64,000 bases of DNA from CAWUKT01 sp963923035 (GCA_963923035.1 CAWUKT010000001.1:186001-250000); one strand, 5' to 3'; numbered from the stretch's first letter, positions 24,509 to 34,327 are shown. Program-made: numbers and translations. The notes: a model not told the origin generated them from the sequence alone.

Positions 24509-24835
24509 TCAGAAATCTTCCAAAATATCGATGATGATAAATCCATGATCAGGATTCATGGACAACAATGCAACCTGGAATCCGCCGGGGATACACTCGA
24601 TGGTATTGATACCAAAGATGAATCGGACAGCGGAAACGAAAAAAGGCATATTGGCGCGGTTACTGGCTTCATACAGAAGCGCAAATGTTTGGCCAATGGT
24701 TAAATCGCAGTCCTCTAAAACCTCAATTTCCACGGCTTGGGGCTGACTTTGAGGGGTCACTGAGGTTCCAAATGAGAAGGTAGAAGCGATTGCAAGAAAT
24801 GATAACGTAAGGATAAATGATTTGAAATTGTACAT
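24509..24835 (-). CDS. Small secreted protein of unknown function
   Basis: The 108-aa protein has a signal peptide (MYNFKSFILTLSFLAIASTF, then SFG) and a mature domain of ~85 residues with two Cys (Cys43 in LEDCDLT and Cys81 in IECIPGG) that could form one disulfide. It converges with the 500-aa gene and has no recognised domain. Confidence 0.65.
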   Translation of the reverse strand: MYNFKSFILTLSFLAIASTFSFGTSVTPQSQPQAVEIEVLEDCDLTIGQTFALLYEASNRANMPFFVSAVRFIFGINTIECIPGGFQVALLSMNPDHGFIIIDILEDF

Positions 24836-25211
24836 AAAAGATTGATTATTTTGACCTTTGATTAAAACTATAGAAGTCCCTGATCGGAATGCGAGTATTT
24901 CCGACCGGCAATTAATTCTAATGGATGAATGAAGCTCCCGAGTGGCCTTCTAATCACTGTCCATCTCAAAACAGGGAAAGCTCCAACCCAACTTGTTTAA
25001 ACTGTTATCGCATGCTCTGTTATAACCCTGATTTTTCAAAAACAGAGTATTCAAAAACACTTTATTGCAAGGAAAACCAACGACCAAACCACAGCTAATC
25101 TCTGTCACGGCAAATAAAAAGAAGATAAAGAGAAGACATGTTTTTTGACGTTCGAATTCCGATTACTTATATCAACAATTTTACTTAATTTCTAAAAAAC
25201 ACAACCTTACA
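24836..25211. other. AT-rich divergent intergenic region
   Basis: This 376-base gap lies between two divergent secreted-protein genes and holds no visible gene. Hairpin-forming pairs are CTCTGTT (25015-25021) with AACAGAG (25041-25047), and CGGAA...TTCCG near 24876-24895. I found no exact TAnnTTTG box. Confidence 0.5.
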
Positions 25212-27476
25212 ATGCGCTTCAAATTCTTACCTCTGCTCTGCTTATTGTTGGGCGCGGTCCTGGTTCCCGGAAGGAGTATCTCTCAAAATGCCTGCGTAAA
25301 AGATACCTTTTTTCACATCGTCGTCCTGGGTTCCTCCACCGCCGCCGGCAGCGGCGCCAGTCCGTCCGATAGCAGTTGGGTCAACCGCTACCGGGACTAC
25401 CTCCAGGGACTCAATCCCGGCTACCAGCTCACCAACCTCGCCGTCGGCGGCTATTCCACCTACCGCATCATGCCCACGGGATTTGCCACCCCCGCCAACC
25501 GCCCCACCGTCGACACCCTCCGCAACATCACCGCCGCCATTGCCCTGAATCCGAGTGCCATCATCGTCAATCTACCCTCCAACGATGTGTCCCAGGGCTT
25601 TAGCGTCCAGGAACAGATGGACAATTGGGACACCGTCTGGACCCACGCCCAGAACGCCAGCATCCCCATTTGGATTTGCACCACCCAACCCAAGAACTAC
25701 GGCGGGAACATGACCAATATCCAAAAGCAGGTCGACGTTCGGGACTCCATCTGGGCCCGCTACAGCCCCCGCGTCCTCGACTTTTGGACTGGCCTCAACA
25801 GCCCCACCAACGAATTGGACCCGACCTATGACAGCGGGGACGGCACCCACCTGAATAACCTCGGCCACTATACCCTCTTCACGCGGGCCCGCAACGAAAA
25901 CATTCCGGCCCAGCTCTACGTGCCGCCGCCCTACGTGGACGCCACTCCGCTGACTGTCACGCCGATGTTTGCGCCGCCTTGTGGAGACAGCATGGCCGTC
26001 TACGAAATCACCCTGATCAACCGCGGCCAGGCCGACAACCAGCCTTTGCCCTACTCCTGGTCCCTGCAATCGCTGGGGGGCGGCATGAACCAATCCGGAA
26101 ATGGAACTACCGCCTCTACGCTGGCGAGCTGCGAAGACACCGCAGTGCCCCTCGTCCTCCAAACGGCCGATGGCGGGGATTACGAACTCCAGGTCATTAC
26201 GCAGTCCCTGGCGGACGGAAATCTGACCAACGATACCCTGACCTATACCTTCTCGACCTTGGGGCTGCCGGCCCTGACCGCCCAGTCTGACACCGGATGT
26301 GGCACGAGCCAATTGCTCCTGTCGGCAACCAGCCAGCCCGGCGATTCCTTCCGTTGGTACGACGCTGCCGTCGGCGGGAACCTGTTGGGGGCGGGCACCC
26401 AATTCACCACGCCGCCCATCAGTTCCACCACGAGCTACTTCGTCGAGGCCCTGCGCGGCGAGTTTTTCTTCCGCAATTCCCTGGCCACAACCCAAAACAA
26501 CAATATCAATTGGAATGGGACCATGTTCGACCTTGTGGCCGACTCGGCCCTGGTCCTGGACTCATTTGCGCTCAAGGTGACCTCCGCAGGCGCCCAGGAC
26601 GTGGTGGTCCGCACCCGCAATGGCACCCACCTTGGCTACGAAACCAATGCTGGCGCCTGGACCACGCTGGGATCGTTTCCCGTCACCGTCACCAATACCG
26701 ACTCCTTTGTCACAATTGGGCCCCTGAACATCGCGTTGGGCGCCGGTGACTCGTTGGGCGTCTACCTGTCGCTCGCCAATTCTGCCTCCACTTTGGGGTA
26801 CCAATCGATGGGCCAACCCGCCTTGCGGGCTACGGATGAACTTCAGATCATCACCGGAAGCGGCGCCAGCTTCAATTTTGGCGGTAATTTTTACCCCCGG
26901 GATTGGAATGGCGAGGTCTTCTACCACTTTGGGACCAAGCCCGATGGCGATTGTCAGAGCGATCGGGTGGCGGTAGAGGCTGTCATCAGCAATCCTGCCT
27001 TGTTCCTTGGAAACGATACCATTCTCAATGTCACGAGCAGCATTACGCTGGACGCTGGGGCCGGTTTTGCGACCTACCAGTGGTCCAATGGGCAGGGCGG
27101 ACAAACGATCACCCTGGACGGCACCCAGTTGGGAACCGGCGTATATCCCATCACCGTTCAGGCCCTCGACGCGAATGGTTGCCCCGCCTCCGATACCATC
27201 ATTGTCGTCTTTGCCCCCCTCGTCTCTACTCAAGCCCCTCAAGCGGCTCAGCTGACCGCCTGGCCCAATCCCGCCACGGACGCCCTCAACGTCTTTTTGC
27301 CGGCGGGAGAATGGGAGGTGGAATTGGTGGATGGATGGGGAAGGGTAGTAGGAAAATGGGAAATGGACGGACTCCAAACGGAATCCCTTTCCCTGGATCA
27401 AATGGCGAATGGGTTGTATTGGTTGGTTGCAAAAGGCAATGAGAGATTGAATCGTCCAATCATTATCTACCGTTAG
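25212..27476 (+). CDS. Secreted SGNH/GDSL-type hydrolase with T9SS type A sorting domain
   Basis: The 754-aa protein has a signal peptide (residues 1-25) and an SGNH hydrolase domain at ~33-245: block I VLGSSTAAGSG with the nucleophile near Ser41/Ser42, the Gly/Asn blocks LAVGGYST and LPSNDV, and the catalytic Asp210/His213 in DGTHLNNLGH. Such enzymes hydrolyse esters, often on carbohydrates. Residues ~245-665 hold Ig-like beta modules (TSYFVEALRG is a common linker motif), and ~675-754 form a type A T9SS C-terminal domain (WPNPATDALNV, MANGLYWLVAKG). The protein is therefore exported across the outer membrane and released or attached. A weak hairpin (GGCAAT/ATTGCC) begins at the last base of the gene. 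Confidence 0.88.
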   Translation: MRFKFLPLLCLLLGAVLVPGRSISQNACVKDTFFHIVVLGSSTAAGSGASPSDSSWVNRYRDYLQGLNPGYQLTNLAVGGYSTYRIMPTGFATPANRPTVDTLRNITAAIALNPSAIIVNLPSNDVSQGFSVQEQMDNWDTVWTHAQNASIPIWICTTQPKNYGGNMTNIQKQVDVRDSIWARYSPRVLDFWTGLNSPTNELDPTYDSGDGTHLNNLGHYTLFTRARNENIPAQLYVPPPYVDATPLTVTPMFAPPCGDSMAVYEITLINRGQADNQPLPYSWSLQSLGGGMNQSGNGTTASTLASCEDTAVPLVLQTADGGDYELQVITQSLADGNLTNDTLTYTFSTLGLPALTAQSDTGCGTSQLLLSATSQPGDSFRWYDAAVGGNLLGAGTQFTTPPISSTTSYFVEALRGEFFFRNSLATTQNNNINWNGTMFDLVADSALVLDSFALKVTSAGAQDVVVRTRNGTHLGYETNAGAWTTLGSFPVTVTNTDSFVTIGPLNIALGAGDSLGVYLSLANSASTLGYQSMGQPALRATDELQIITGSGASFNFGGNFYPRDWNGEVFYHFGTKPDGDCQSDRVAVEAVISNPALFLGNDTILNVTSSITLDAGAGFATYQWSNGQGGQTITLDGTQLGTGVYPITVQALDANGCPASDTIIVVFAPLVSTQAPQAAQLTAWPNPATDALNVFLPAGEWEVELVDGWGRVVGKWEMDGLQTESLSLDQMANGLYWLVAKGNERLNRPIIIYR

Positions 27477-27534
27477 GCAATAAATCCCATTGCCATAAAC
27501 TGTGCATTTTGCGGGGGTGTTTTTGATTTTAGGG

Positions 27535-28287
27535 ATGGATAAAGAACACATCAGCCAAGACCCCAACTCGACTCCGCTTATGGAAAGTACAACTCAAATG
27601 AGAAGTGCTACTCCTCCTGCGTTTCAATTTAAATCGGACAATGAAACGGAAGCTGGGGGGATAGGGGCTCCGGTCCAGTTGTCAACGACCATCGTGGATG
27701 ATGTCAGCGATCCTGCTAACAATCCTGCGATGGGAGGGGCACCAGGTCAAGGCAGAGGTGTATTGGCGCATAGCGATGGATCCGTCAACACGGATGTTCA
27801 ATTTGGGCCGCTTCTGAACGATTGTGGAACTTACATGAATGCGTTCATCATACCCTCCATGTATTCAGGAGGGATTGACGATGCAGGAACCGCTCCCAAG
27901 AGTGGAACTTGGCCGAATTGGTGGTCCGCAGTGGCGCCTGCTCCCAATAACTACTGGGTGCGGGGTCACCTCCTCAATCACAACGTAGGTGGACCTGGTG
28001 AAAAGCGCAACCTGACCCCTATTACCAAAACAGCGAATTCCGAACACCACAACAACATTGAAAAAGCAGTGAAGTGGGCCAATGAAAACGGTGGTGGTTT
28101 GGTTACCTATACTGTAAAAGCGGTCTATGATGGAAAAGGTCCTCAGAATTTAAAGGGCGATAAAACGGACCCTGACAGTTCTTGCTGGCCCAAATTGACG
28201 ACGGGCTTCCAGTGTGATTTTCTCATTCAGGATGATGATGGAAACAGCATCAATACCGCCAGTTTTTTCGTAGAAAACAAGCGCTAA
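27535..28287 (+). CDS. DNA/RNA non-specific endonuclease-like toxin with eCIS-type leader
   Basis: This 250-aa protein has no signal peptide. Residues ~1-60 are disordered and contain TPPAFQFKSDNE, resembling the leader of DUF4157-type cargo proteins associated with contractile injection systems in Bacteroidota. Residues ~125-240 match the nuclease module of bacterial polymorphic toxins: YWVRGHLLNHNVGGPGEKRN with Arg143-Gly144-His145 (the RGH core of Serratia-type nucleases), then NLTPITKTANSEHHNNIEKA, and VTYTVKAVYDG. It would cleave nucleic acid in a target cell. ATG 27535 is preferred over GTG 27502. The next gene overlaps its stop by one base, as toxin-immunity pairs often do. Confidence 0.72.
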   Translation: MDKEHISQDPNSTPLMESTTQMRSATPPAFQFKSDNETEAGGIGAPVQLSTTIVDDVSDPANNPAMGGAPGQGRGVLAHSDGSVNTDVQFGPLLNDCGTYMNAFIIPSMYSGGIDDAGTAPKSGTWPNWWSAVAPAPNNYWVRGHLLNHNVGGPGEKRNLTPITKTANSEHHNNIEKAVKWANENGGGLVTYTVKAVYDGKGPQNLKGDKTDPDSSCWPKLTTGFQCDFLIQDDDGNSINTASFFVENKR

Positions 28288-28796
28288 TGGCTGCTCTTTG
28301 GGAAGTGATCGTTACAGATTTGAACGACTCTGAATTGAGTCTCCAGGTAGATCAGGTCCACCCTGATGCAGGTTTTTTTTCAAGAGAAATTCCATTTGCA
28401 TTGCGAATGCTTCATGAGCCGGGATGGAAATTTGGAGCTTCATTTAACTATGAGGCACTGGGAGAATTGAATGAGAAGATCGATCGGGACCAAATTCAGG
28501 ATGAAGACTGGCTCAAGGCGAAAGGAGCAGAGTTCATTTCCAAGGTTGAAGTCAGGATTGAACGGGAAGCAGTGGACGAGGAAAAATTAACGGAGCGTTT
28601 AAAGCAACAACTGGGCTTCTTTGGTAGCCTGGAATCACTCAGCGAAGCTGAGCGGAGCCAACTCGCAGGTCACTACGACGCTTTTTGGGCCAATCCGGAC
28701 CAGCTCCCTCGGGCACATTACCGAGTTCAAGCCACATCCCCCCAATGGCTCAACCACCTGACGGTGGGACAAAGATGGCGTTCCGCCGCATACTGA
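28287..28796 (+). CDS. Candidate immunity or loading partner of the upstream nuclease
   Basis: The 169-aa cytoplasmic protein of unknown family starts with an ATG sharing its A with the TAA of the nuclease gene, so the two are translationally coupled. It is acidic in its N-terminal and central parts (DLNDSELSLQVDQ; DRDQIQDEDWLKAKGAEF) with a charged helical stretch (EREAVDEEKLTERLKQQLGF). Acidic composition, small size and one-base overlap fit a nuclease inhibitor; a chaperone or adaptor is equally possible. It ends before a strong bidirectional terminator. Confidence 0.65.
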   Translation: MAALWEVIVTDLNDSELSLQVDQVHPDAGFFSREIPFALRMLHEPGWKFGASFNYEALGELNEKIDRDQIQDEDWLKAKGAEFISKVEVRIEREAVDEEKLTERLKQQLGFFGSLESLSEAERSQLAGHYDAFWANPDQLPRAHYRVQATSPQWLNHLTVGQRWRSAAY

Positions 28797-28813
28797 ACTA
28801 CCCTTAGAAACAA

Positions 28814-28843
28814 AACGAGGCCGCCCAAACGGGCGGCCTCGTT
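28814..28843. terminator. Bidirectional terminator between convergent genes
   Basis: A perfect 13-bp stem AACGAGGCCGCCC/GGGCGGCCTCGTT with an AAAC loop lies between the nuclease-partner gene and the M36 peptidase gene. It is symmetric, so it can serve both strands. Confidence 0.85.
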
Positions 28844-28866
28844 AATATAGTTCGATCTCAATCGGA

Positions 28867-31800
28867 TCAGTGCTGAAGCAGCAGCTTCTTCACCACCCGC
28901 TGATTTCCAGATTTGAGGGCGACGAAGTACATCGCATTGGGAAGGTCGGTCACGTCCAGTTCCGCTTGCGCGCGGCCCTTGCCGATTTCCGTTTCCATCA
29001 GGATCCGGCCATCCAATCCAATCACTTCTACCGCAATGACTTCCTTGGCAGTCTGGCTCAGGAAGACCGTCGCTTCACCCGTGGTGGGGTTCGGAGTGAG
29101 GATCACGGAAGAAGGATCGTTCAGGGCCTCTTCCAGGCCGACCACGAAGACTTCCAGGGTGTCCGTGTACGTACACGCGCCGCCGTTGATGGAGAGCGTG
29201 ACAACGTAGGTACCGTTGGCGTTGTAGGTGTGGGTCGGGTTCTGGTTGCTGGAGGAATTGCCATCGCCGAAGTCCCAATCCCAGGTGGTAGCACCGGTGG
29301 AGGAATCGGTGAAGGCAACGACACCGAGGTTGGCGAGGTAGTTGAAGTTGGCATCCAACGGAGTGGCCGTGGCCGGAGTGACATCACTGACACAAGAGTC
29401 ACGCTGGACTTCGAGGTCGTAGAGGTAGTAGTAGAAGTCAGGACCGGCAGAGGAACCCGTCAGTTCGATCAGGCCATTGATGAAGTAGGGATAGTTGGCG
29501 CCGGCATTGTTCCGGTACAAATCTACGCCCGTACCCCCGATGGAGTAGTCGCCGGGGCCAGGAACCTGGAAGTTCAGGGTCACGCGGCTCTGGCCATTCG
29601 GGATGTTGATGGAAGCCTGCTGGACCACGTTGCCGTTTCCGTCCGCGTCGTCCCAGAGGAAGATGTCCCGGACACCAGCGCCATCGGCATCGACAAAGGC
29701 CGAGATGATGGTCAGACCGTCATTGGCGGTGAAGTTCACCGTACCCGTAAAGGTCGTACCGTGGTAACCACCTGTTCCGAATCCTGTGTTGGCGGGGCCA
29801 ACGTTCTGGGCGGGGAAGGAAACAACGTTCTTGGCCGTATAGTTCTGGACCCCGGCCAAAGGACCAGTGGTATAGTTCGGGCCTACACCGACCGGATTGC
29901 CCTGGGCATCGAGCCACTGGACATAACCGTTGCCGTTGATCGTAGCGCTCAAAGTTGCGGGATCGCCGAAGCAAGCCTCGCCATCGGTCACAACGGGAGG
30001 TTCAGGAATGCTCACAGTAACCGTTTGCGTAATGGTGTCGTTGCCGACGGTGTTGCCGACGATCAGGACGACAGTATAGGTGCCATTGGCAGTATAGGTG
30101 TGAGACGGGTTCTGCTGGGTTGAAGAATTGCCATCGCCGAAGTCCCAGTTCCAGGTTTGGGGAACTTGAGTAGAAGCATCGGAGAAAAAGACCTGGCCAC
30201 CGCAGGGGCTGCCATTTTCCGAGTCAAATGCGGCCAACGGAGCCGAAGTCGGGATCTGGCAGGACGGGGGAATGTCAAATGCTTCCGTCTGGTCGGTACG
30301 GCTCTGAGAGCTACCCTGGCTGGCCGAGAAACCAAGGCCACGGGCGGCGAAGACTTCCCAGATCAGGCACTGGTTCGCGCCATTGTTGTTGATTTGGTCG
30401 GCCTGGAGAATGGCGTCACGGCCGTCGACGAAGCCTGGATTACAGGGCTGCAACTTCATGGCGTCCGTCACCAGCTGCATGACAATGTTGTTGCCACCGG
30501 TACCAGTGTAGAAGTTCTGATCGAAACCGTAAGTGTCGATGAAGGCCCAGGTGAGGTCCCACAACATGGTACACCAAACGAAGCCGACACCGTGCGGCTG
30601 GCTGACCTGCGCCGTGTTGTTGGTCGCAGCGTAGGTAAAGTTGTTGACGCCCAGGTCGGTGGAATAAGGCGCATTCCGGATGCCCTGGCCATTGGTCGGC
30701 TGACCGGTGGCGAAGGTACCGATACCGCGGATGTCAGTGGACTGATCGCCGGGCTCAATGGTGAGCATCAGGCCGTACCAGTCGCTCCAGCCTTCACCCA
30801 TTTGCTCGCCGCTGCCAAGGCAGCCGGAGTTGCTGGGGCCACCCGTCAGACGGGTAGAGATGCCGTGGGTGTATTCGTGGGCAATAACGCCGTTGTCGAA
30901 GTCACCGTCCGTATCAAAGTTGCCGGACTGGTTGGAGATCGTAGCGTTAACGGTAACGTTGTTCTGAATCTCAGCAATGATGGCGTTTCCATCGTTCTGA
31001 GAGATCATGATGGAGGGAATATTGACGGTAGCGGAGGTTCCACCCATGGTGATCGGGGCGCCGGCTACGTTGTTCACGATGATGACGGCGACAGCACCTT
31101 CCGTCTGAGCAGCCTCTACTTTCGAAGCGAAGGTACAGTTGCCGCGCATGATGAGGGCGATTTTGCCGCTCAGGGCACTTCCGTTGACGATCGGGTCACA
31201 AGCGTCCATGGGATCGGCACCAGAGTTGTCATCGACAATGACGACATCAGCCGTGATCGGGGTGGCGGGCACGCCGGGGCCGAAAGTCGCGTCGGTGGCG
31301 GAGTAGGCACCAGCGATCACAGTCGGAGAGTTGACCGTCAGGTAATTGCTGGCGTTGCTGCCGCTGGTCCAGAGGAACATCTGCATCCGGGGATTGGAGC
31401 CTTCCGGAGGCGTAGCGAAGTTGGCGTTGTTGGTACCGCCACCGTCTTGGGCTTCTGCCCGAACGTAGTCGCCACCGGTTCCGCCTTTTCCGTAGTTGTT
31501 TTCCTGGAAGTTTCCGCTCTGCTCATCGAAACCGTACTCATACCATACGTCGTGCATGATATTGTTCCAGTAGAAGAGGTTGGTGATGGCGGCATCTTCG
31601 TAGCCGGAGGGGACTTGGTTGAAGTTCAGGGGGTAGTCGAAGACGAGGTTGGCGCCGCCATCGGGAGCGTAGCCCGGCTGGTTGTCGGCGTCGCGGTCTT
31701 CGTAGGCGTGGACGTTGTTGCCACGGGTGATGGTGAATTCGGCGCCGGCGGAGCCATTGGTGTCGTGCCAGCCGAAGGGAGAGGCATTGGCAGTGGCGGG

Positions 31801-32577
31801 AGCAGCTACGAGAGAGCGGCTACCGTGGTTGGGGCTTTCGACCGGAACCGCAAATACGCGGTAGTCTTCGGGGGCGGGGGGAGGAGCCGCCTTTTCTTCG
31901 AGGAAGCTCACATCGATGGGGCGGTGGTCGTGGTGGTCACCATCGCCAAAGTCACACTGGGTGACCCAGTCGATTTGGTCGAGGATGTCGCCGTTGGTGG
32001 CGTCCACCCGGATGCTCCACCAGTGCTTGGCACTAGGGATGTAGATGGAGAGGTCCCAGGCGAGGCGCACTTCTTCTTCGGCGCCGGGCTGGAAGCAGAG
32101 GCGGACCGGAATATGTTCGAGGGAGATGCTGCCCTTCTCGACATAAAAGGTCTGGTTGTCCTCAGCCGTGAGGATGCGGAGCGGGGCATCCGGTCGCAGA
32201 CCGAGGTGACTGGCAGCCACTTCTACTGCCTGAAGAGGGTTCAGGCTGGGCTGGGTAGAATTTACCTTCTTGGCGAGATTGGGAATAAAGCGATTGCCCA
32301 AGCTGACGACCTGATTGTTCCAGATATTGGCATTGGCGACTCCGTTGAAGACGCCGATACCCTTGTGGGTCTGCTGAATGTAGATGTGGCGGACGCCATT
32401 GTGCTTGGTCAGTACGTTGTCGGTAACCTGCCAGCCGGTGATGTCCGCTGTTGTCAGTCCCAATTCAGATTGGTGCTCTTCCAGATAGCTTTGGACGAGC
32501 CCATTGTAGTCCTGGTCCTGGGCTTGCAGGCCAAAAAAGGCCAGCGCCAGGGCAAATAGTAAAAGTGTCCTCTTCAT
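28867..32577 (-). CDS. Secreted M36 (fungalysin) metallopeptidase with PA, PKD and T9SS domains
   Basis: The 1236-aa protein has a signal peptide (MKRTLLLFALALAFFGLQAQ) and an FTP-type propeptide (~35-180, HIYIQQTHKGIGVFNGVANA). The M36 catalytic domain has its zinc site at HEYTH (His567, His571) with Glu595 in GEGWSD. A PA domain (~450-550, KIALIMRGNCTFASK) sits ahead of the active site. Two PKD domains carry WDFGDGNSS (about 800-870 and 1070-1150), and the C-terminus is a type A T9SS sorting domain (LTPNPTTGEATVFL). It digests proteins outside the cell. The ATG at 32577 starts the leader; the frame extends 37 residues upstream without support. Confidence 0.93.
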   Translation of the reverse strand: MKRTLLLFALALAFFGLQAQDQDYNGLVQSYLEEHQSELGLTTADITGWQVTDNVLTKHNGVRHIYIQQTHKGIGVFNGVANANIWNNQVVSLGNRFIPNLAKKVNSTQPSLNPLQAVEVAASHLGLRPDAPLRILTAEDNQTFYVEKGSISLEHIPVRLCFQPGAEEEVRLAWDLSIYIPSAKHWWSIRVDATNGDILDQIDWVTQCDFGDGDHHDHRPIDVSFLEEKAAPPPAPEDYRVFAVPVESPNHGSRSLVAAPATANASPFGWHDTNGSAGAEFTITRGNNVHAYEDRDADNQPGYAPDGGANLVFDYPLNFNQVPSGYEDAAITNLFYWNNIMHDVWYEYGFDEQSGNFQENNYGKGGTGGDYVRAEAQDGGGTNNANFATPPEGSNPRMQMFLWTSGSNASNYLTVNSPTVIAGAYSATDATFGPGVPATPITADVVIVDDNSGADPMDACDPIVNGSALSGKIALIMRGNCTFASKVEAAQTEGAVAVIIVNNVAGAPITMGGTSATVNIPSIMISQNDGNAIIAEIQNNVTVNATISNQSGNFDTDGDFDNGVIAHEYTHGISTRLTGGPSNSGCLGSGEQMGEGWSDWYGLMLTIEPGDQSTDIRGIGTFATGQPTNGQGIRNAPYSTDLGVNNFTYAATNNTAQVSQPHGVGFVWCTMLWDLTWAFIDTYGFDQNFYTGTGGNNIVMQLVTDAMKLQPCNPGFVDGRDAILQADQINNNGANQCLIWEVFAARGLGFSASQGSSQSRTDQTEAFDIPPSCQIPTSAPLAAFDSENGSPCGGQVFFSDASTQVPQTWNWDFGDGNSSTQQNPSHTYTANGTYTVVLIVGNTVGNDTITQTVTVSIPEPPVVTDGEACFGDPATLSATINGNGYVQWLDAQGNPVGVGPNYTTGPLAGVQNYTAKNVVSFPAQNVGPANTGFGTGGYHGTTFTGTVNFTANDGLTIISAFVDADGAGVRDIFLWDDADGNGNVVQQASINIPNGQSRVTLNFQVPGPGDYSIGGTGVDLYRNNAGANYPYFINGLIELTGSSAGPDFYYYLYDLEVQRDSCVSDVTPATATPLDANFNYLANLGVVAFTDSSTGATTWDWDFGDGNSSSNQNPTHTYNANGTYVVTLSINGGACTYTDTLEVFVVGLEEALNDPSSVILTPNPTTGEATVFLSQTAKEVIAVEVIGLDGRILMETEIGKGRAQAELDVTDLPNAMYFVALKSGNQRVVKKLLLQH

Positions 32578-32835
32578 AGTAGTATTGAGATTCAAAAATT
32601 CTTTCCAGAGAGATAAGTGATAGCAACCGATTCGAAACTTGTATCCTTTGCAATTTTTCGGAAAAGTAATGTACGAAAATATGTGCATCCTTCCCGTTTA
32701 AGGGGTATAAAAGGGGGAATTCGTCACCCTGCCGTCTCAATTGATTTTGAGTTTGATTTGCTCCGATCTTGATGCAGGAGGATGCTTCCCCGGGGCAATT
32801 GATCCGTCAGGTTCTTTTTGAGGACGGGGTAATAA

Positions 32836-34191
32836 TTACTTGAGGATCCGGCCCACTTTTCGGTATTCACGCTTGATGCCTTCCATAAAATCCGCAGTGA
32901 CGAGTACCAGATCGTCGCGGCGGGCGGCTTGGAGGGCGCAGAACCGGATCACATTCATGATGCTGCCGCCGCTGAGTTCAAAGCGCTTGGCCAGGTCTTC
33001 GAGGTTGACTTCGGGGCTGATCTCCAATTTGGAGGGAAGGGCGGTTCGCCAGAGGCGGAGGCGTTCTGGGGGAGTGGGCATGGGAAAATGGACGACGAGT
33101 TGGAAGCGGCGGGTGAAGGCCTTGTCCAAATTGTCCCGGTGGTTGGTGGCGAGGATCACGACGCCGTCGTGCTGTTCGATCCGCTGAAGCAGGTAGCTGA
33201 CTTCCTGGTTGGCGAAGCGGTCTTTGGAATCGCTGATGGCGGTGCGCTTCCCGAACAAGGCATCCGCCTCATCAAAAAACAAAATCCAATCGCGCCGTTC
33301 GGCCTTGTCAAAGACGATCCGGAGGTTTTTCTCCGTCTCCCCAATGTATTTGGAGACGACCTGGCTCAGGTCCACCCGGAAAACGGGCCGTCCGGTTTTT
33401 TGCCCGATCAAGGTCGCGGTAAAGGTCTTTCCGGTGCCGGGCGGGCCGTAAAACAAACAACGGAAGCCCGGCGATGCCTTGTCCCGGAGCCCCAATTGGT
33501 CCATTACGACGGACTCGTAGGTGATCCAGTCCAGTACTTCATTCACATCGTTCATGGTGGGAGGGGCCAGGATCAGCTCTTCCCATGCCCGCCGCGTCGC
33601 AATCCGCTCAGCGGGGAACTGGGCGCCAAAGGTCGGCTCGCCAATGTCCCCGGTCAGGATCAGGGAGATCAATTCAGGGGACGGCTGGACCACATGGGCG
33701 CCGTAGGGATCGAGGGGATGGCGGCGGGAAAGGAGAATTAAATGGTTGAGGAATACGGGATGTTCCTGGAGAATGAGGCGAAAATTATTGCGGAGGGGAA
33801 AATCTTTGCCCGCCAAGGCGAACAACAGGGTGTCGAAGGTGGGCAGGATGCCTTTATAGGAGTCTCCCTGGATGCCGCCCAACTCGGGGATGCCCGACCC
33901 GTTGGGGTAGCTGGTGTTCAGGACGGCGAGGGTGCCGGGGCTCAATTCGGGGGCGAGGGCCACGAGGAGGACGAGCCGGAGGTGGAGGTCAGCGCCAATG
34001 CCTTCGAGGAAATTGCGGTAGGGGAGCCCTTCGGTCAAGGGGGGCGCTTCCACGGATGCGAGGTCCAGAATCTGGTCCTGGTTAAAGGCTTCGATCTGGT
34101 GTTCGAGGACGGCCTGGAGAAATTCGAAGTCCTGCTGGACTTCTTCCAGGTTGAGTTGAAACCAATTGGGTTCGGGGGCGGATGTCTCCAT
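32836..34191 (-). CDS. AAA+ ATPase resembling those of contractile injection systems
   Basis: In this 451-aa protein, residues ~1-215 form an N-terminal domain without recognised motifs (LHLRLVLLVALAPELSPGTL, HPVFLNHLILLSRRHPLDPY). Residues ~225-430 form one AAA+ module: Walker A GPPGTGKT (249-256, Lys255), Walker B FFDEAD (305-310), sensor 1 ILATNHRDNLD, Arg finger FTRRF and sensor 2 LSGGSIMNVIRF. This architecture matches the ATPase encoded with extracellular contractile injection systems (Afp15/Pvc15-like). No sheath, tube or baseplate gene is present here, so it is either an orphan or a house ATPase of the same family. ATG 34191 is preferred over the upstream extension. Confidence 0.75.
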   Translation of the reverse strand: METSAPEPNWFQLNLEEVQQDFEFLQAVLEHQIEAFNQDQILDLASVEAPPLTEGLPYRNFLEGIGADLHLRLVLLVALAPELSPGTLAVLNTSYPNGSGIPELGGIQGDSYKGILPTFDTLLFALAGKDFPLRNNFRLILQEHPVFLNHLILLSRRHPLDPYGAHVVQPSPELISLILTGDIGEPTFGAQFPAERIATRRAWEELILAPPTMNDVNEVLDWITYESVVMDQLGLRDKASPGFRCLFYGPPGTGKTFTATLIGQKTGRPVFRVDLSQVVSKYIGETEKNLRIVFDKAERRDWILFFDEADALFGKRTAISDSKDRFANQEVSYLLQRIEQHDGVVILATNHRDNLDKAFTRRFQLVVHFPMPTPPERLRLWRTALPSKLEISPEVNLEDLAKRFELSGGSIMNVIRFCALQAARRDDLVLVTADFMEGIKREYRKVGRILK

Positions 34192-34327
34192 GGTGCAGGG
34201 TGAATTGGGTGCAATGAAAATACGGAATGCCCCAGAATGTCCCAATTTTTATATAAGTACCTGATTCTGGGGAAATAAACTCAAATTATAAGTCGGGAAA
34301 TTGGATTGCGGTAGGTGTCGGAGGCGT

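Noticed and set aside
27502..27534. GTG start for the nuclease-like gene
   Set aside because: It adds a short hydrophobic stretch overlapping the region after the upstream gene's weak hairpin; the ATG at 27535 gives the expected polar leader.
30157..32559. 800-aa plus-strand frame antisense to the M36 peptidase
   Set aside because: Shadow of a gene with clear signal peptide, HEYTH site, PKD and sorting domains.
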